DNA of 64,000 nt from Brachybacterium phenoliresistens (GTDB taxonomy: Bacteria > Actinomycetota > Actinomycetes > Actinomycetales > Dermabacteraceae), in contig NZ_KK069989.1 of NCBI RefSeq assembly GCF_000576425.1, positions 372,001 through 436,000 on the forward strand. The letters run 5' to 3'. Below the pieces are notes generated by a model. That model was not told the origin of the DNA and did no database searches. It was given only the letters and a program-made list of their open reading frames with translations. This document shows positions 33,140 through 42,525 of this stretch, piece after piece (positions within the stretch are counted from its first letter, which is position 1; each line of letters starts with the position of its first letter). Position numbers and translations under genes: made by a program.

Positions 33140-34843
33140 ATGGCGAACGACGTGAAGACCTCCGCCCTGCGACGGCGGACAGTGCTCAGGACAGGACTGC
33201 TCGGCTCGGTATGCGCCGCAGGGCTGCCCCTGCTGAGCGGGTGCGGGGAGATCAGCGGCGGGGAGGGGAGCGTCCAGACGCTCAACGCCGAGCTGGACAT
33301 CCTCCCCGAGTACGTGGAGTGGCCGCTGCCGACGCAGCCGGATCTGGTGGGGGAGCCGCCGGACCACCCCAGCGCCTACCTCACCTACCCCAGCCCGGTG
33401 CCCAAGGCGGTCCCCGAGCCGCACGGCGGCTCCGGGACGTACCGGGTGTACGTGCCGAACTGGGGGCCGGCGATGGCGAAGGACGATCCGTACTACGACG
33501 CCATGGCCGAGGCCATGGGCGGGACCCGGATCGAGTTCGTGCAGAACGACCCCAACGCCTACACCGAGGCATCCGTGCAGTGGATCAAGGCGCAGGAGTT
33601 CGGGGATGCGATCCTCCTGTTCTCCTGGATGACCGGGGCGGACGCGAACTTCGACCAGACCGTCGTCAACCGCTTCGCGAACCTCTCCGAGGTCCTCGCC
33701 GGGGACATCTCGCAGCGGTGGCCGCTGCTGGCAGGGCGCGGCGACGCCGCCTGGGCAGCCTCGGTCTGGGCGGCCGATCCCGAGAACCCGGCCGAGACCT
33801 CGGGCATCTACGGCATCCCATGGACGCTCAACGGCGGCCCCGGCAACGGCTTCTTCTACCGCGCGGACCTGCTGCGGGAGGCCGGGCTGGAGGTCCCCAC
33901 CACCGTCGAGGAGCTGCTCGAGGTGGCGCGCGCCTGGACCGATGATCCCGCGGGCCGATGGGCGATCGGCGGCACGGACTACATGTCCCGGGCCTGGTTC
34001 CGCCTCGCCCCCGGCTCCGGATGGATCTGGGACGGCTCGGCCATGGTCCACAACAACGAGCGCTCCGAGTTCGCGGAATGGGTCGCCTTCCAGCGCCAGA
34101 TCCGCGAGGAGGGCCTGGTCCATCCCTCCGTCGGCACTCCCGAGTTCGACGGCAAGGCGCTGCAGCGCGCCGGCCAGGTCCTCCTGGACCAGGACGGCTG
34201 GGCGCGCTGGACCGACATGCCGGCGCAGGTCGCCGCCACCGGCGAGAACCCCGACTTCGACCTGGACGTGCTGGGGCCGCTGACCTTCGAGGGGCGCGAG
34301 CCGATGTACCACGGCGCCGGCGGTGTGGCCGGATGGCTGTTCCTCAGCAACCAGCTCGAGAAGGAGCAGATCGAGGAGATCCTCGACGTCGCGAACTGGT
34401 GCGCGGCACCCAGCGGCACGGTCGAGGCCGAGATGATCACCTACGGCATCGAGGGCGAGCACTTCGAGCGCGGCGACGACGGTCGCCCGCAGTTCACCGA
34501 GGCGGGCATCGCCGCCAAGCAGGACTCCTTCGCCTTCACGGCGATGAGCGGGATGGTCCAGAACCTGCTCGAAGGGCCGGCGGAGATGGTCCAGCGCCGC
34601 TTCGACTTCCACGCCTCCGTGCTCCCCGTGCTGGTGAAGGACCAGTTCGAGAATGCGCGCGTGACAGCTCCGGCCGGCGCCTCGGAGGCCGGCACGGTCT
34701 TCGACGAGAAGGTCAACGACATCATCTCCGGCCGCGCGGAGCTCAGCAGCCTCGAGGACGCCGTGGCCGCATGGAAGGCCGACGGCGGCGACGCGACCCG
34801 CGCCGTCTACGACGAGGTCCGCAAGACCCTGGAAGGGCAGTGA
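33140..34843 (+). CDS. LplA-type ABC sugar-binding lipoprotein
   Basis: 567 aa, long for a sugar receptor and typical of the LplA/oligosaccharide group that pairs with LplB and YtcP-like permeases. RRRTVLRTG followed by a hydrophobic stretch and lipobox LLSGC (Cys ~37) indicates Tat or Sec export with lipid anchoring. The SBP_bac_1-like body has DPYYDAMAEAMGGTRIEFVQ, GIYGIPWTLNGGPGNGFFYR and a Trp-rich C-lobe (WFRLAPGSGWIWDG), aromatic residues that would stack on sugar rings. AGGACAGGACC precedes ATG 33140. First gene of a three-gene operon with no ATPase, so it needs a shared MsiK-type ATPase encoded elsewhere. Confidence 0.9.
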   Translation: MANDVKTSALRRRTVLRTGLLGSVCAAGLPLLSGCGEISGGEGSVQTLNAELDILPEYVEWPLPTQPDLVGEPPDHPSAYLTYPSPVPKAVPEPHGGSGTYRVYVPNWGPAMAKDDPYYDAMAEAMGGTRIEFVQNDPNAYTEASVQWIKAQEFGDAILLFSWMTGADANFDQTVVNRFANLSEVLAGDISQRWPLLAGRGDAAWAASVWAADPENPAETSGIYGIPWTLNGGPGNGFFYRADLLREAGLEVPTTVEELLEVARAWTDDPAGRWAIGGTDYMSRAWFRLAPGSGWIWDGSAMVHNNERSEFAEWVAFQRQIREEGLVHPSVGTPEFDGKALQRAGQVLLDQDGWARWTDMPAQVAATGENPDFDLDVLGPLTFEGREPMYHGAGGVAGWLFLSNQLEKEQIEEILDVANWCAAPSGTVEAEMITYGIEGEHFERGDDGRPQFTEAGIAAKQDSFAFTAMSGMVQNLLEGPAEMVQRRFDFHASVLPVLVKDQFENARVTAPAGASEAGTVFDEKVNDIISGRAELSSLEDAVAAWKADGGDATRAVYDEVRKTLEGQ

Positions 34844-34903
34844 CATGGCGCCCTGTCGGATGACGACCGCCCCCGGCGGTCCCCAGGGAGAGGCGCGGAT
34901 CCG

Positions 34904-35989
34904 ATGATGCTCCGTTCCTCCCGCGCGACCTCGACCCTGGAGGCCGGGTCGCCCCCGGGCGACGACGTGCTCCCGGGCGCTTCTCGGCCCTCGTCCTCCC
35001 GCCCCCGGACGCGCCGCGCGAAGGCCGGCGCGACGGCCCACGGCGCTGAGGGGGTCGGCACGATCGAGCGCCGCCGCATCCCGCTGCGCAGCCGGCTCCG
35101 TCGCGACTGGCCGCTGCTGCTGCTCGTGCTCCCGGCGCTCCTCCAGCTGGCGTTCTTCTTCTATCTGCCCTCGGCGTTCAGCGTCATCGCGTTCATGGAC
35201 TACAGCCCGTACCGGCCGTTCTGGGAGAACCCGATCATCGGGTTCACCTACTTCCAGATGCTGTTCCAGGACCCGTACTTCGTGAGCGCGCTGATCAACA
35301 CGCTGCAGTTCGCCGGGGCGCAGCTGCTGTTCGTCTTCCCGTTCTCGATCATGCTCGCGCTGGTCGTCCACGGGATCATGTCGACGGTCCTGCGCAGCAC
35401 CTTCCAGTCGATCGTCTACCTCCCGTACTTCTTCTCCTGGGTGCTGGTGGTGACGATCTTCCTGCAGGTCCTCGGGCAGGACGGGCTCCTCAGCCGATGG
35501 CTCGTGGGGATCGGCGCCGAACGCCTCCAGATCATGAACGATCCGGACACGTTCATGCTCCTGGCGTGGATGCAATGGACCTGGAAGGACGCCGGCTGGG
35601 GGATGATCATCTTCCTCGCCGCGCTGGCCGCCATCAATCCGAGCCTCTACGAGGCCGCGGCGGCCGATGGCGCGAACCGCTGGCAGCGCCTGTGGCACAT
35701 CACGCTGCCGGGGATCCGCCCGGTCATCGTGCTGCTGCTGATCCTGCAGCTCGGCGGGATCCTCACCGTCGGCTTCGAGCAGTACCAGCTGCAGCGCCAG
35801 GCCGTGGGATGGGGGACGGCGGAGGTGCTGGACACCTTCGTCTACTACCGCACGATCCTCGCCTCCAACGGCGAGTCCATCGGCACCGCGGCCGGTCTGT
35901 TCAAGGGCGTGATCGGCCTGCTGCTGATCCTCGCCGCCAACAACGTCGCGCATCGGCTCGGCGAGCAGGGGGTGTACCAGCGATCATGA
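34904..35989 (+). CDS. LplB-type sugar ABC permease
   Basis: 361 aa. Ser/Arg-rich cytoplasmic leader (~60 aa), then six helices starting at LLLLVLPALLQLAFFFYLPS. LplB hallmarks are FxNT-type SALINTLQFAGAQLLFVFPF and VYLPYFFSWVLVV; the EAA coupling loop is YEAAAADGANRWQRLWHITL (~248-267). Start ATG 34904 (a second ATG follows directly) is preceded by GGGAGAGG. The stop overlaps the next ATG (ATGA at 35986-35989). Confidence 0.92.
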   Translation: MMLRSSRATSTLEAGSPPGDDVLPGASRPSSSRPRTRRAKAGATAHGAEGVGTIERRRIPLRSRLRRDWPLLLLVLPALLQLAFFFYLPSAFSVIAFMDYSPYRPFWENPIIGFTYFQMLFQDPYFVSALINTLQFAGAQLLFVFPFSIMLALVVHGIMSTVLRSTFQSIVYLPYFFSWVLVVTIFLQVLGQDGLLSRWLVGIGAERLQIMNDPDTFMLLAWMQWTWKDAGWGMIIFLAALAAINPSLYEAAAADGANRWQRLWHITLPGIRPVIVLLLILQLGGILTVGFEQYQLQRQAVGWGTAEVLDTFVYYRTILASNGESIGTAAGLFKGVIGLLLILAANNVAHRLGEQGVYQRS

Positions 35990-36936
35990 CCGCACAGATC
36001 CAGCTGTTCGGCGCGAAGAAGCGCGCCCGCGTCCGCCCGGTCTGGGACGAGGAGCCGTCGATCCCGACGAAGATCCTCAAGGGCCTGTTCCTCGCCGTCT
36101 ACGCGGGGGCCATCCTGGTGCCGATCTGGGCGGTGGTCGCCACCAGCCTCGCCAGCGAGGAGGCGCTCGCCCGCGCCGGCGGAGACCTCGTCCTGCTGCC
36201 CTCGGACATCAGCCTCCAGGCCTACCGGGAGATCCTCTCCGGCGGCGCGGTCACGGCATCGCTGCTGTTCACGATGCTGCTGACGGCGATCGGCACCGCG
36301 GTGAGCCTCGTGCTCACCGTCGGCGCCGCCTACGGGCTGTCCCGCCCCGGCACGCTGTGGCACTCGAAGATCCTCACGGCCGTCCTGATCACGCTGCTGT
36401 TCGCCCCCGGGATGTACCCGTCCTACCTGGTGGTCCAGAAGCTGGGCCTGCTGAACAACATGTGGGCGCTCATCCTCCCCGTCTGCTTCAGCGCGTGGAA
36501 CCTCATCGTGCTGAGGACGTTCTTCATGACGAGCATCCCCGGGGATCTCATCGACGCGGCGAAGATCGACGGCGCCGGGGAGTTCAAGATCCTGTTCAGC
36601 ATCGTCCTGCCGATGTCCAAGGCGATCCTCGCCGTGATCGGCCTGTTCTACGCCGTCGGCTACTGGAACACCTACTTCCTCGGCGTGCTCTACACCCCGG
36701 GGATGGACGTGAAGCCCATCCAGGTCCTGATCCAGCAGTGGCTGCTGGCCTCCTCCGGGCCGACGGGCCAGGACGCCGCCGCGGCGGCGGCGATCTCCTC
36801 GGGGATGAAGAACGCCCCGGCGGCCTCCCTGAAGATGGCGGCCGTGGTGTGCACGATCATCCCGATCATCATCATGTACCCCTTCATCCAGAGGCACTTC
36901 ACCAAGGCGGTGATCACCGGCGCCGTGAAAGGCTGA
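35986..36936 (+). CDS. YtcP/LplC-type sugar ABC permease
   Basis: 316 aa, partner of the preceding permease. Six helices; FAPGMYPSYLVVQKLGLLNN and the EAA loop IDAAKIDGAGEFKILFSIVL (~193-212) are typical of the LplC/YtcP class; the C-terminus ends in RHFTKAVITGAVKG, the usual class ending. A rho-independent-type hairpin follows the stop. The operon therefore contains receptor plus two permeases only. Confidence 0.92.
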   Translation: MTAQIQLFGAKKRARVRPVWDEEPSIPTKILKGLFLAVYAGAILVPIWAVVATSLASEEALARAGGDLVLLPSDISLQAYREILSGGAVTASLLFTMLLTAIGTAVSLVLTVGAAYGLSRPGTLWHSKILTAVLITLLFAPGMYPSYLVVQKLGLLNNMWALILPVCFSAWNLIVLRTFFMTSIPGDLIDAAKIDGAGEFKILFSIVLPMSKAILAVIGLFYAVGYWNTYFLGVLYTPGMDVKPIQVLIQQWLLASSGPTGQDAAAAAAISSGMKNAPAASLKMAAVVCTIIPIIIMYPFIQRHFTKAVITGAVKG

Positions 36937-36946
36937 TCGGCCGATC

Positions 36947-36991
36947 GATGCTCGCCCCGGGCCGCCCGATCCGCGGCGCGGGGCGGGCATC
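36947..36991 (+). terminator. Hairpin terminator after sugar ABC operon
   Basis: 13-base arms GATGCTCGCCCCG and CGGGGCGGGCATC with one mismatch, 19-base loop, 10 bases after the stop; immediately preceded by the perfect palindrome GATCGGCCGATC (36935-36946). Confidence 0.6.
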
Positions 36992-37076
36992 GTCCCTGTC
37001 TCGGCATCGCGGTGGCCGATGGTGGCGGCCGAGACCCCTCTCGGACCAGCCGGGACAGCCCGTCGCATGCCATCGC

Positions 37077-37082
37077 TAGGAT
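37077..37082 (+). promoter_or_regulatory. -10 box of leaderless gene at 37089
   Basis: TAGGAT exactly 6 bases before the ATG. Confidence 0.5.
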
Positions 37083-37088
37083 GAGGCC

Positions 37089-37694
37089 ATGGATGCATCG
37101 GGGTGCACCGTATCTCCGCTCGACTCCTCGACCTGGCCCGCATACGAAGCGGCGGTTCGCGAGGCGGGCGGCATGCCTGCGGGGTGCTGGTGCATGGCCT
37201 TCCATCCCGAAGGCACGGCGATGGCCGGGCGCGGCGCGGACGCCGAGCTCAACTGCGCACGCCGCCGGGCGAAGGTCGAGGCGGGGACCACGCGAGCGGC
37301 CCTCGTCCTCGACGGCGAGCGATGCGTGGGCTGGTGCCAGTACGGCACGCCGGACGAGCTGCCCCGGATCAAGAACCGCGGCGCGTACGAGAAGGCCGTC
37401 GAGAAACTGCCGGACTGGCGCATCGGGTGCTGCTACGTCACCAAGCCCTCCCGTCGGCACGGCGTCAGCGAGATCGCGCTGCGCGGCGCGATCGACCTGA
37501 TCGCCCGCGCCGGAGGCGGGGTGGTCGAGGGGTATCCGGAACCGGCGGACCAGGTCCCGGCGGGATTCCTGTTCCACGGCTCCCTCGGCACCTTCGAACG
37601 GCTCGGCTTCACGCGCACCCGGCAGATCGGCAAGCACCGGTGGGTCGTGACGCGCCAGGTCGATCCGGCCCCGCCGGCTGCCGGCGCGCCCTGA
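37089..37694 (+). CDS. GNAT-family N-acetyltransferase
   Basis: 201 aa, cytoplasmic. GNAT core: strand 4 region RIGCCYVTKPSRRHGVSEIA includes the acetyl-CoA pyrophosphate loop (Arg-Arg-His-Gly-Val), followed by helix 3 (LRGAIDLIARAGG) and the late strand region with FLFHGSLGTFERLGFTRTRQ. The N-terminal segment is Cys/Trp-rich (GCWCMAFHP), as in a group of actinobacterial GNATs of unknown substrate. Leaderless promoter spacing fixes the start. Confidence 0.82.
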   Translation: MDASGCTVSPLDSSTWPAYEAAVREAGGMPAGCWCMAFHPEGTAMAGRGADAELNCARRRAKVEAGTTRAALVLDGERCVGWCQYGTPDELPRIKNRGAYEKAVEKLPDWRIGCCYVTKPSRRHGVSEIALRGAIDLIARAGGGVVEGYPEPADQVPAGFLFHGSLGTFERLGFTRTRQIGKHRWVVTRQVDPAPPAAGAP

Positions 37695-37903
37695 CCCCGG
37701 CTCCCCGCCCCTGATCGCGGGCCCGCCTCGCGCCGGGACGTCGCCGGCACGGCCCCGGTCGCCGACGCGCCGGGGCGCGCAGGGCGGATCCGGGGTCCCG
37801 CCAGGTCCGGAACCGTATCCTGGTCCTCTCCCCACCTCCGCCGATCCGCATCGGCCTCGCGCCCGGGGAGGTCGCAGCCGGCCCGGAAGGAGGGCGCATC
37901 CCC

Positions 37904-38935
37904 ATGCAGCGGAAGCCGATCCGGCGGCCCACGATCGCCACGATGGCGGGTGATCTGGGGGTCTCGCCGGCGACGGTGAGCTACGCGCTCAACGACAAGC
38001 CGGGCGTCTCCCCGGCGCTGCGCGAGCGGATCCTCGCCCACGCCCGCGAGGTCGGGTGGGTGCCCAACTTCGGGGCGAAGGCGCTGCGGCTGGGGCTGAC
38101 CGGCAACATCGGCCTCGTGCTCGTGCGCGATCCCGAGGAGATCTCCCGCGAGCCGTACTACTCGTCGGTCACCGCGGGGATCGAGTCCGCCACCAGCGCC
38201 AGCGGCTACGAGCTGCTGCTGCGCTTCGTCGAGGGCGGCACCGCCGCCGAGCTGGACGTCTACCGCTCCTGGGCGGAGAACCGTCGTGTGGACGGCGTCG
38301 TCCTGCTGGACCTCAGCGTCGACGACCCGCGGCCGCGCGCCCTGGAGGAGCTGGGCATGCCCTTCGCGGTCCTCGGCGACCACGGCGGCGACGAACGGTT
38401 CGTGAAGGTCGTGACCCCGGAGTCCAGCGACGCCCAGATCCTCGTGGACCACGTCCTGGCCTGCGGCTACGACGCATGCATCCAGCTCACGGGGCCGATG
38501 CGGTACGGCCACGAGACGCGCCGCGCGGACCTGCTGCGGGAGCTGTGCGCCGAGGCGGGGCTCCGGCACGTCCTCGCGGAGGCGCCGTACACCATCGCCG
38601 GCGGGACGCAGGCGTTCTCGCGGATCGGCGACCTGGACGGCGCCCGGGCTGCCGTGATCGCCTCGAGCGACCTCATCGCCCTCGGCGCCCTGCGCGAGAT
38701 CCGCTCCCGCGGCATCGACGTCCCGCGGCAGATGGGCGTGATCAGCTGGGACGACTCGCTCATCGCCGAGGTGGCGGCGCCGGCGATCACCGCGCTGGAC
38801 CGGGCGCCGTTCCTGAAGGGCCGCTGCGCCGGCGAGCTGCTGGCTCGGCTGGTGCGCAACGAGGTCGAGGCCGGCACCGCCTCCGCCTCCGGCCCCTCCA
38901 CCCTCGTGCCCCGGGAGTCCACCGGCCCGCGCTGA
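37904..38935 (+). CDS. LacI-family sugar-responsive repressor
   Basis: 343 aa. Helix-turn-helix PTIATMAGDLGVSPATVSYA (~10-29) with hinge helix, then the periplasmic-binding-protein-like effector domain starting NIGLVLVRDPEE. The effector core shows VDGVVLLDLS, the dimer-interface ASSDLIALGALREI (~252-265) and the late VISWDDSLIAEV. GGAAGGAGG lies 11 bases before ATG 37904. It reads toward, and probably controls, the sugar ABC operon at 39225, whose promoter holds two copies of an AATCGATT-centred repeat. The inducer is presumably the transported sugar or derivative. Confidence 0.93.
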   Translation: MQRKPIRRPTIATMAGDLGVSPATVSYALNDKPGVSPALRERILAHAREVGWVPNFGAKALRLGLTGNIGLVLVRDPEEISREPYYSSVTAGIESATSASGYELLLRFVEGGTAAELDVYRSWAENRRVDGVVLLDLSVDDPRPRALEELGMPFAVLGDHGGDERFVKVVTPESSDAQILVDHVLACGYDACIQLTGPMRYGHETRRADLLRELCAEAGLRHVLAEAPYTIAGGTQAFSRIGDLDGARAAVIASSDLIALGALREIRSRGIDVPRQMGVISWDDSLIAEVAAPAITALDRAPFLKGRCAGELLARLVRNEVEAGTASASGPSTLVPRESTGPR

Positions 38936-39065
38936 CCCGCGCAGCCGTCGCCCCGTCGTACCCCGCGCGACGGGGAGCTCGGCGGCGCCCGCGCCGTCCC
39001 CGCCCCCCCGCCCCGCCGTCTCTGCCTCCTCCGGACGGTCGCCCGAGGCGCCGCACCCTGCTCGG

Positions 39066-39126
39066 TTGACACGCTCGACCCCTCGATGCCAGACTCACGA
39101 ATCGATTAAGCACGAATCGATTAAGC
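39066..39126 (+). promoter_or_regulatory. Promoter with tandem LacI-type operators
   Basis: -35 TTGACA (39066-39071), weak -10 CAGACT (39090-39095, 18-base spacer), then two directly repeated 15-base units (39097-39111 and 39112-39126), each centred on the palindrome AATCGATT. Placement over the transcription start suits repression by the adjacent LacI protein. Confidence 0.65.
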
Positions 39127-39224
39127 GACAGCGTCCGATGCGGGACCACCGTCGCCGATCGGCCAGCAGCACCCCTCGACATTCCCCCTCACCTGCACCG
39201 ATGTCGGTGCTCAAGGAGACGATG

Positions 39225-40523
39225 ATGCGACGCCGCACCCTTCTGTCCGCTGTCCCCCTCGCCGCCGCAGCCGGCGCCGGGCTGGCCGCCTGCGGCTCCG
39301 GCGGCTCGGACGCGCAGCCCGACCGCCTCACCTACTGGGCCTCCAACCAGGGCCAGTCCCTCGACGACGACAAGCAGATCCTCACCCCGGTGCTGGAGAA
39401 GTTCACCGAGGACACCGGCATCACCGTGGACCTGGAGGTCATCGGCTGGACCGACCTGCAGACCCGGATCCAGACGGCGATCACCTCCGGGCAGGGCCCG
39501 GACGTGGTGAACATCGGCAACACCTGGGGCGTGAGCCTGCAGGCCACCGGCGGGCTCTACGAGCTGGGCGACGCCGAGTTCGAGACGCTCGGCGGCAAGG
39601 ACCGCTACGTCGAGGCGGCGCTGGAGACCGCCTTCGCCCCCGACACCCAGCCCGCGTCCGTGCCGCTGTACGGCCTCGCCTACGGCCTGTACTACAACAC
39701 CGAGATGTTCGAGGCGGCGGGCATCGCCCCGCCCACCACCTGGGAGGAGATGGTCGCGGCCGCGAAGGCGCTCACCGATCCCGCAGCCGGGGTGTGGGGG
39801 ATGAGCCTGGCCGCGGGCTCCTACACGGAGAACGTCCACTTCGCCTTCATCAACGCCGTGCAGAACGGGGCGCAGCTCAGCACCGAGGACGGCAGCCCCG
39901 ACTTCACGAATGACGGTGTGGTCGACGGGGTCCTGCGCTACCTCGACCTCATGCAGGCCGAGAAGGTCGTCAACCCCTCCAACGCGCAGTTCGACAGCGG
40001 AACCAAGTCGGTGACCTCCTTCGCCAACGGCGAGGCGGCGATGATCATCAACCAGAACAACGCCCACGCCACCATCGAGGCCAACGGCATGACCGCCGAG
40101 CAGTTCGCGGCCGTGCCCTTCCCGGCCCCGGCCGGCGCGGCCAGCCAGTGCGCCTCGCACCTGGCCGGCATCAACATCGCGGTCATGGAGTCGACGAAGA
40201 ACCTCGACGGCGCCCTCCAGCTCATCGCGCACCTGACCTCGAGCGAGGTCCAGGCCCAGCTCGGCAAGCCCTTCGCCGCCCTGCCGGTGCTCACCGACGG
40301 CGAGCCGACCTTCACCGAGGACGCCGAGCAGGCGGAGATGTTCCTGGACGTCTACCGCGAGCGCGCCGAGCCGCTGCCCCGCGTCCCGTGGGAGGACCAG
40401 TTCGAGTCCGCCGTCGGCCAGGCCATGAACGAGATGTTCGCGACCATCGCCACCGGCGGCACCGTGACCCGCGAGGACGTCACCACCGCCATGCAGACCG
40501 CGCAGGACGCGATCCGCGCCTGA
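39225..40523 (+). CDS. ABC sugar-binding lipoprotein (SBP family 1)
   Basis: 432 aa. Signal MRRRTLLSAVPLAAAAGAGL with lipobox LAAC (Cys ~24), then a two-lobed SBP_bac_1 fold: LTYWASNQGQSLDDD at the start, VVNIGNTWGVSLQATGGLYE in the first lobe, GLAYGLYYNTEMFEAAGIAP as the hinge motif and ANGEAAMIINQNN (the usual GxAAM motif). ATG 39225 has AAGGAG 6 bases upstream; ATG 39201 and 39222 are in-frame alternatives. First gene of a LacI-controlled sugar uptake operon. Confidence 0.92.
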   Translation: MRRRTLLSAVPLAAAAGAGLAACGSGGSDAQPDRLTYWASNQGQSLDDDKQILTPVLEKFTEDTGITVDLEVIGWTDLQTRIQTAITSGQGPDVVNIGNTWGVSLQATGGLYELGDAEFETLGGKDRYVEAALETAFAPDTQPASVPLYGLAYGLYYNTEMFEAAGIAPPTTWEEMVAAAKALTDPAAGVWGMSLAAGSYTENVHFAFINAVQNGAQLSTEDGSPDFTNDGVVDGVLRYLDLMQAEKVVNPSNAQFDSGTKSVTSFANGEAAMIINQNNAHATIEANGMTAEQFAAVPFPAPAGAASQCASHLAGINIAVMESTKNLDGALQLIAHLTSSEVQAQLGKPFAALPVLTDGEPTFTEDAEQAEMFLDVYRERAEPLPRVPWEDQFESAVGQAMNEMFATIATGGTVTREDVTTAMQTAQDAIRA

Positions 40524-40616
40524 GCCGTCCCGGCCGGGCCGATGCCCGCGACCTCCCCGTCCGGCATCGGCCCCCGGGGCCCGAGCCCGGCCGTCCCTCG
40601 ACCACGAGAAGAGATC

Positions 40617-41597
40617 ATGCCCCCGACCTCCACCACGACGCCCCCGCGCGCCGATGTCGCCCCGGCCCCCGCGGCCGCGGCGCCCCGACCGCGCGGGCGG
40701 CGCACCTGGTTCCCCTACCTGATCCTGATCCCCGCGCTGCTGCTCGAGCTGCTGATCCACATCGTCCCCATGGTCACGGGGTTCTGGATGAGCTTCGTGG
40801 AGCTCACCAAGTTCTTCATCCGCCGCTGGACGGACGCCCCGTTCGCCGGCCTGGAGAACTACCGGATCGCGGTCGACGTGAGCACTCCCGTCGGCCAGGG
40901 GCTGCTCACCTCGTTCCTGGTCACCGTGGCGTTCACGCTCCTGGTGGTGAGCCTCAGCTGGGCCATCGGCATGGCCGCCGCCGTCGCGCTGCAGCGGACC
41001 TTCCGCGGGCGCGCCGTCTTCCGCACCCTGTTCCTGGTGCCCTACGCCCTGCCGATGTACGCCGCCGTGATCACCTGGAACTTCATGCTCCAGCGGGACA
41101 CCGGCGCGGTGAACCACGTGCTCGTCGACCAGCTCGGGATCCTCGACGAGGCGCCCTTCTGGCTGATCGGCGACAACGCCTTCGTCTCCGTGGTCGTGGT
41201 GGCGATCTGGCGCATGTGGCCCTTCGCCTTCCTCATGTTCATGGCCGGCCTGCAGTCGATCCCCGGGGAGCTGTACGAGGCCTCCGCCCTGGACGGCGCC
41301 TCCCCGTGGCAGCAGTGGCGGCGCATCACCCTGCCGCAGCTGAACGCCGTGAACTCGACGATGCTGCTGGTGATGTTCCTGTGGGTGTTCAACGACTTCA
41401 ACACCCCGTACGTCCTGTTCGGCACCGCCCAGCCCGCGGCCGGGGACCTCATCAGCTTCCACATCTACAACGCCTCGTTCCTCACCTGGGACTTCGGCAC
41501 CGGCAGCGCGATGAGCGTGCTCCTGCTCCTGTTCCTCCTGGCGGTCAGCCTCGGCTACCTCCACCTCACCCAGCGGAAGGCGAAGCGCGATGCGTGA
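40617..41597 (+). CDS. Sugar ABC permease, MalF/UgpA type
   Basis: 326 aa. Ala/Pro-rich leader (~30 aa) then six helices from WFPYLILIPALLLELLIHIV. The EAA loop LYEASALDGASPWQQWRRIT (~225-244) is textbook, as is LFNNTP-like FNDFNTPYVLFG near the end. The next gene overlaps by 8 bases. Acts with the following permease and an unlinked ATPase. Confidence 0.93.
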   Translation: MPPTSTTTPPRADVAPAPAAAAPRPRGRRTWFPYLILIPALLLELLIHIVPMVTGFWMSFVELTKFFIRRWTDAPFAGLENYRIAVDVSTPVGQGLLTSFLVTVAFTLLVVSLSWAIGMAAAVALQRTFRGRAVFRTLFLVPYALPMYAAVITWNFMLQRDTGAVNHVLVDQLGILDEAPFWLIGDNAFVSVVVVAIWRMWPFAFLMFMAGLQSIPGELYEASALDGASPWQQWRRITLPQLNAVNSTMLLVMFLWVFNDFNTPYVLFGTAQPAAGDLISFHIYNASFLTWDFGTGSAMSVLLLLFLLAVSLGYLHLTQRKAKRDA

Positions 41598-42429
41598 GAC
41601 CACCGGCGAGAAGATCTTCCGGGTCGTGGTGCTGAGCGTCCTCAGCGTCTTCGTCCTGGTGCCCCTGTACGTCATGGCGACCACGGCGCTCAAGCCGCTG
41701 GGGGACGTGCAGTCCTCCTTCAGCTGGATCCCCAGCCGCGTCACCCTGGCGCCGTTCGTGCAGATGTGGGAGACCGTGCCGCTGGCCCGGTACTTCCTGA
41801 ACTCCCTCATCGTGACCTGCGCGGCGACGCTGTTCAGCGTGCTCGTCGCGATCCTCGCGGCCTACGCCGTCTCCCGCTGGCGGTTCCGCGGCCGCGGGCC
41901 GTTCATGACCACGGTTCTGTCCACGCAGATGTTCCCCGGCGTGCTGTTCCTGCTGCCGCTGTACCTCATCTTCGTCAACATCGACACGACCTTCGGCATC
42001 ACCCTGGTGGGCACCCGCCTGGGCCTGATCATCACCTACCTGACGTTCTCGCTGCCGTTCTCGGTGTGGATGCTCGCCGGCTACTTCGACGGCATCCCGC
42101 GGGAGCTCGACGACGCCGGGAAGGTCGACGGCGCCTCGAACATGGGGATCCTGCTGCGGATCATCCTGCCCGCCGCCCGCCCGGGCATCGTGGCCGTGGC
42201 CATCTACGCCTTCATGACCGCCTGGGGCGAGGTGCTGTTCGCCTCGGTCATGACCACGGAGGACAGCCGCACCCTGGCCGTGGGCCTGCGCCAGTACGCC
42301 ACCCAGACCAACGTGTACTGGAACCAGATCCTCGCCGCCTCGCTCGTGGTCAGCGTCCCGGTCGTCGCCGGCTTCCTGCTGCTGCAGAAGAACTTCGTGG
42401 CCGGCCTGACCGCCGGCGCCGTGAAGTGA
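41590..42429 (+). CDS. Sugar ABC permease, MalG/UgpE type
   Basis: 279 aa. Six helices; opening VLSVFVLVPLYVMATTALKP is the MalG-type first helix plus the conserved T-x-x-K-P, and ELDDAGKVDGASNMGILLRI (~174-193) is the EAA loop. The C-terminus KNFVAGLTAGAVK is typical. The gene overlaps the preceding permease by 8 bases, indicating strict co-translation. A GC hairpin follows the stop, so downstream enzyme genes may be expressed at a lower level. Confidence 0.93.
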   Translation: MRETTGEKIFRVVVLSVLSVFVLVPLYVMATTALKPLGDVQSSFSWIPSRVTLAPFVQMWETVPLARYFLNSLIVTCAATLFSVLVAILAAYAVSRWRFRGRGPFMTTVLSTQMFPGVLFLLPLYLIFVNIDTTFGITLVGTRLGLIITYLTFSLPFSVWMLAGYFDGIPRELDDAGKVDGASNMGILLRIILPAARPGIVAVAIYAFMTAWGEVLFASVMTTEDSRTLAVGLRQYATQTNVYWNQILAASLVVSVPVVAGFLLLQKNFVAGLTAGAVK

Positions 42430-42458
42430 CCGCCGCCCGTCCCCTCCGCCCCTGACGC

Positions 42459-42487
42459 GCGGGCCCGTCCGTCCGCGGCGGGCCCGC
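42459..42487 (+). terminator. GC hairpin between permease and isomerase genes
   Basis: Nine-base perfect arms (GCGGGCCCG and CGGGCCCGC) with an 11-base loop; no U-run. May be a partial terminator or an mRNA-stabilising end within the operon. Confidence 0.4.
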
Positions 42488-42525
42488 CCCCCGCCCATCG
42501 GCCGCCCCTCACAGAGAGCACCCCC

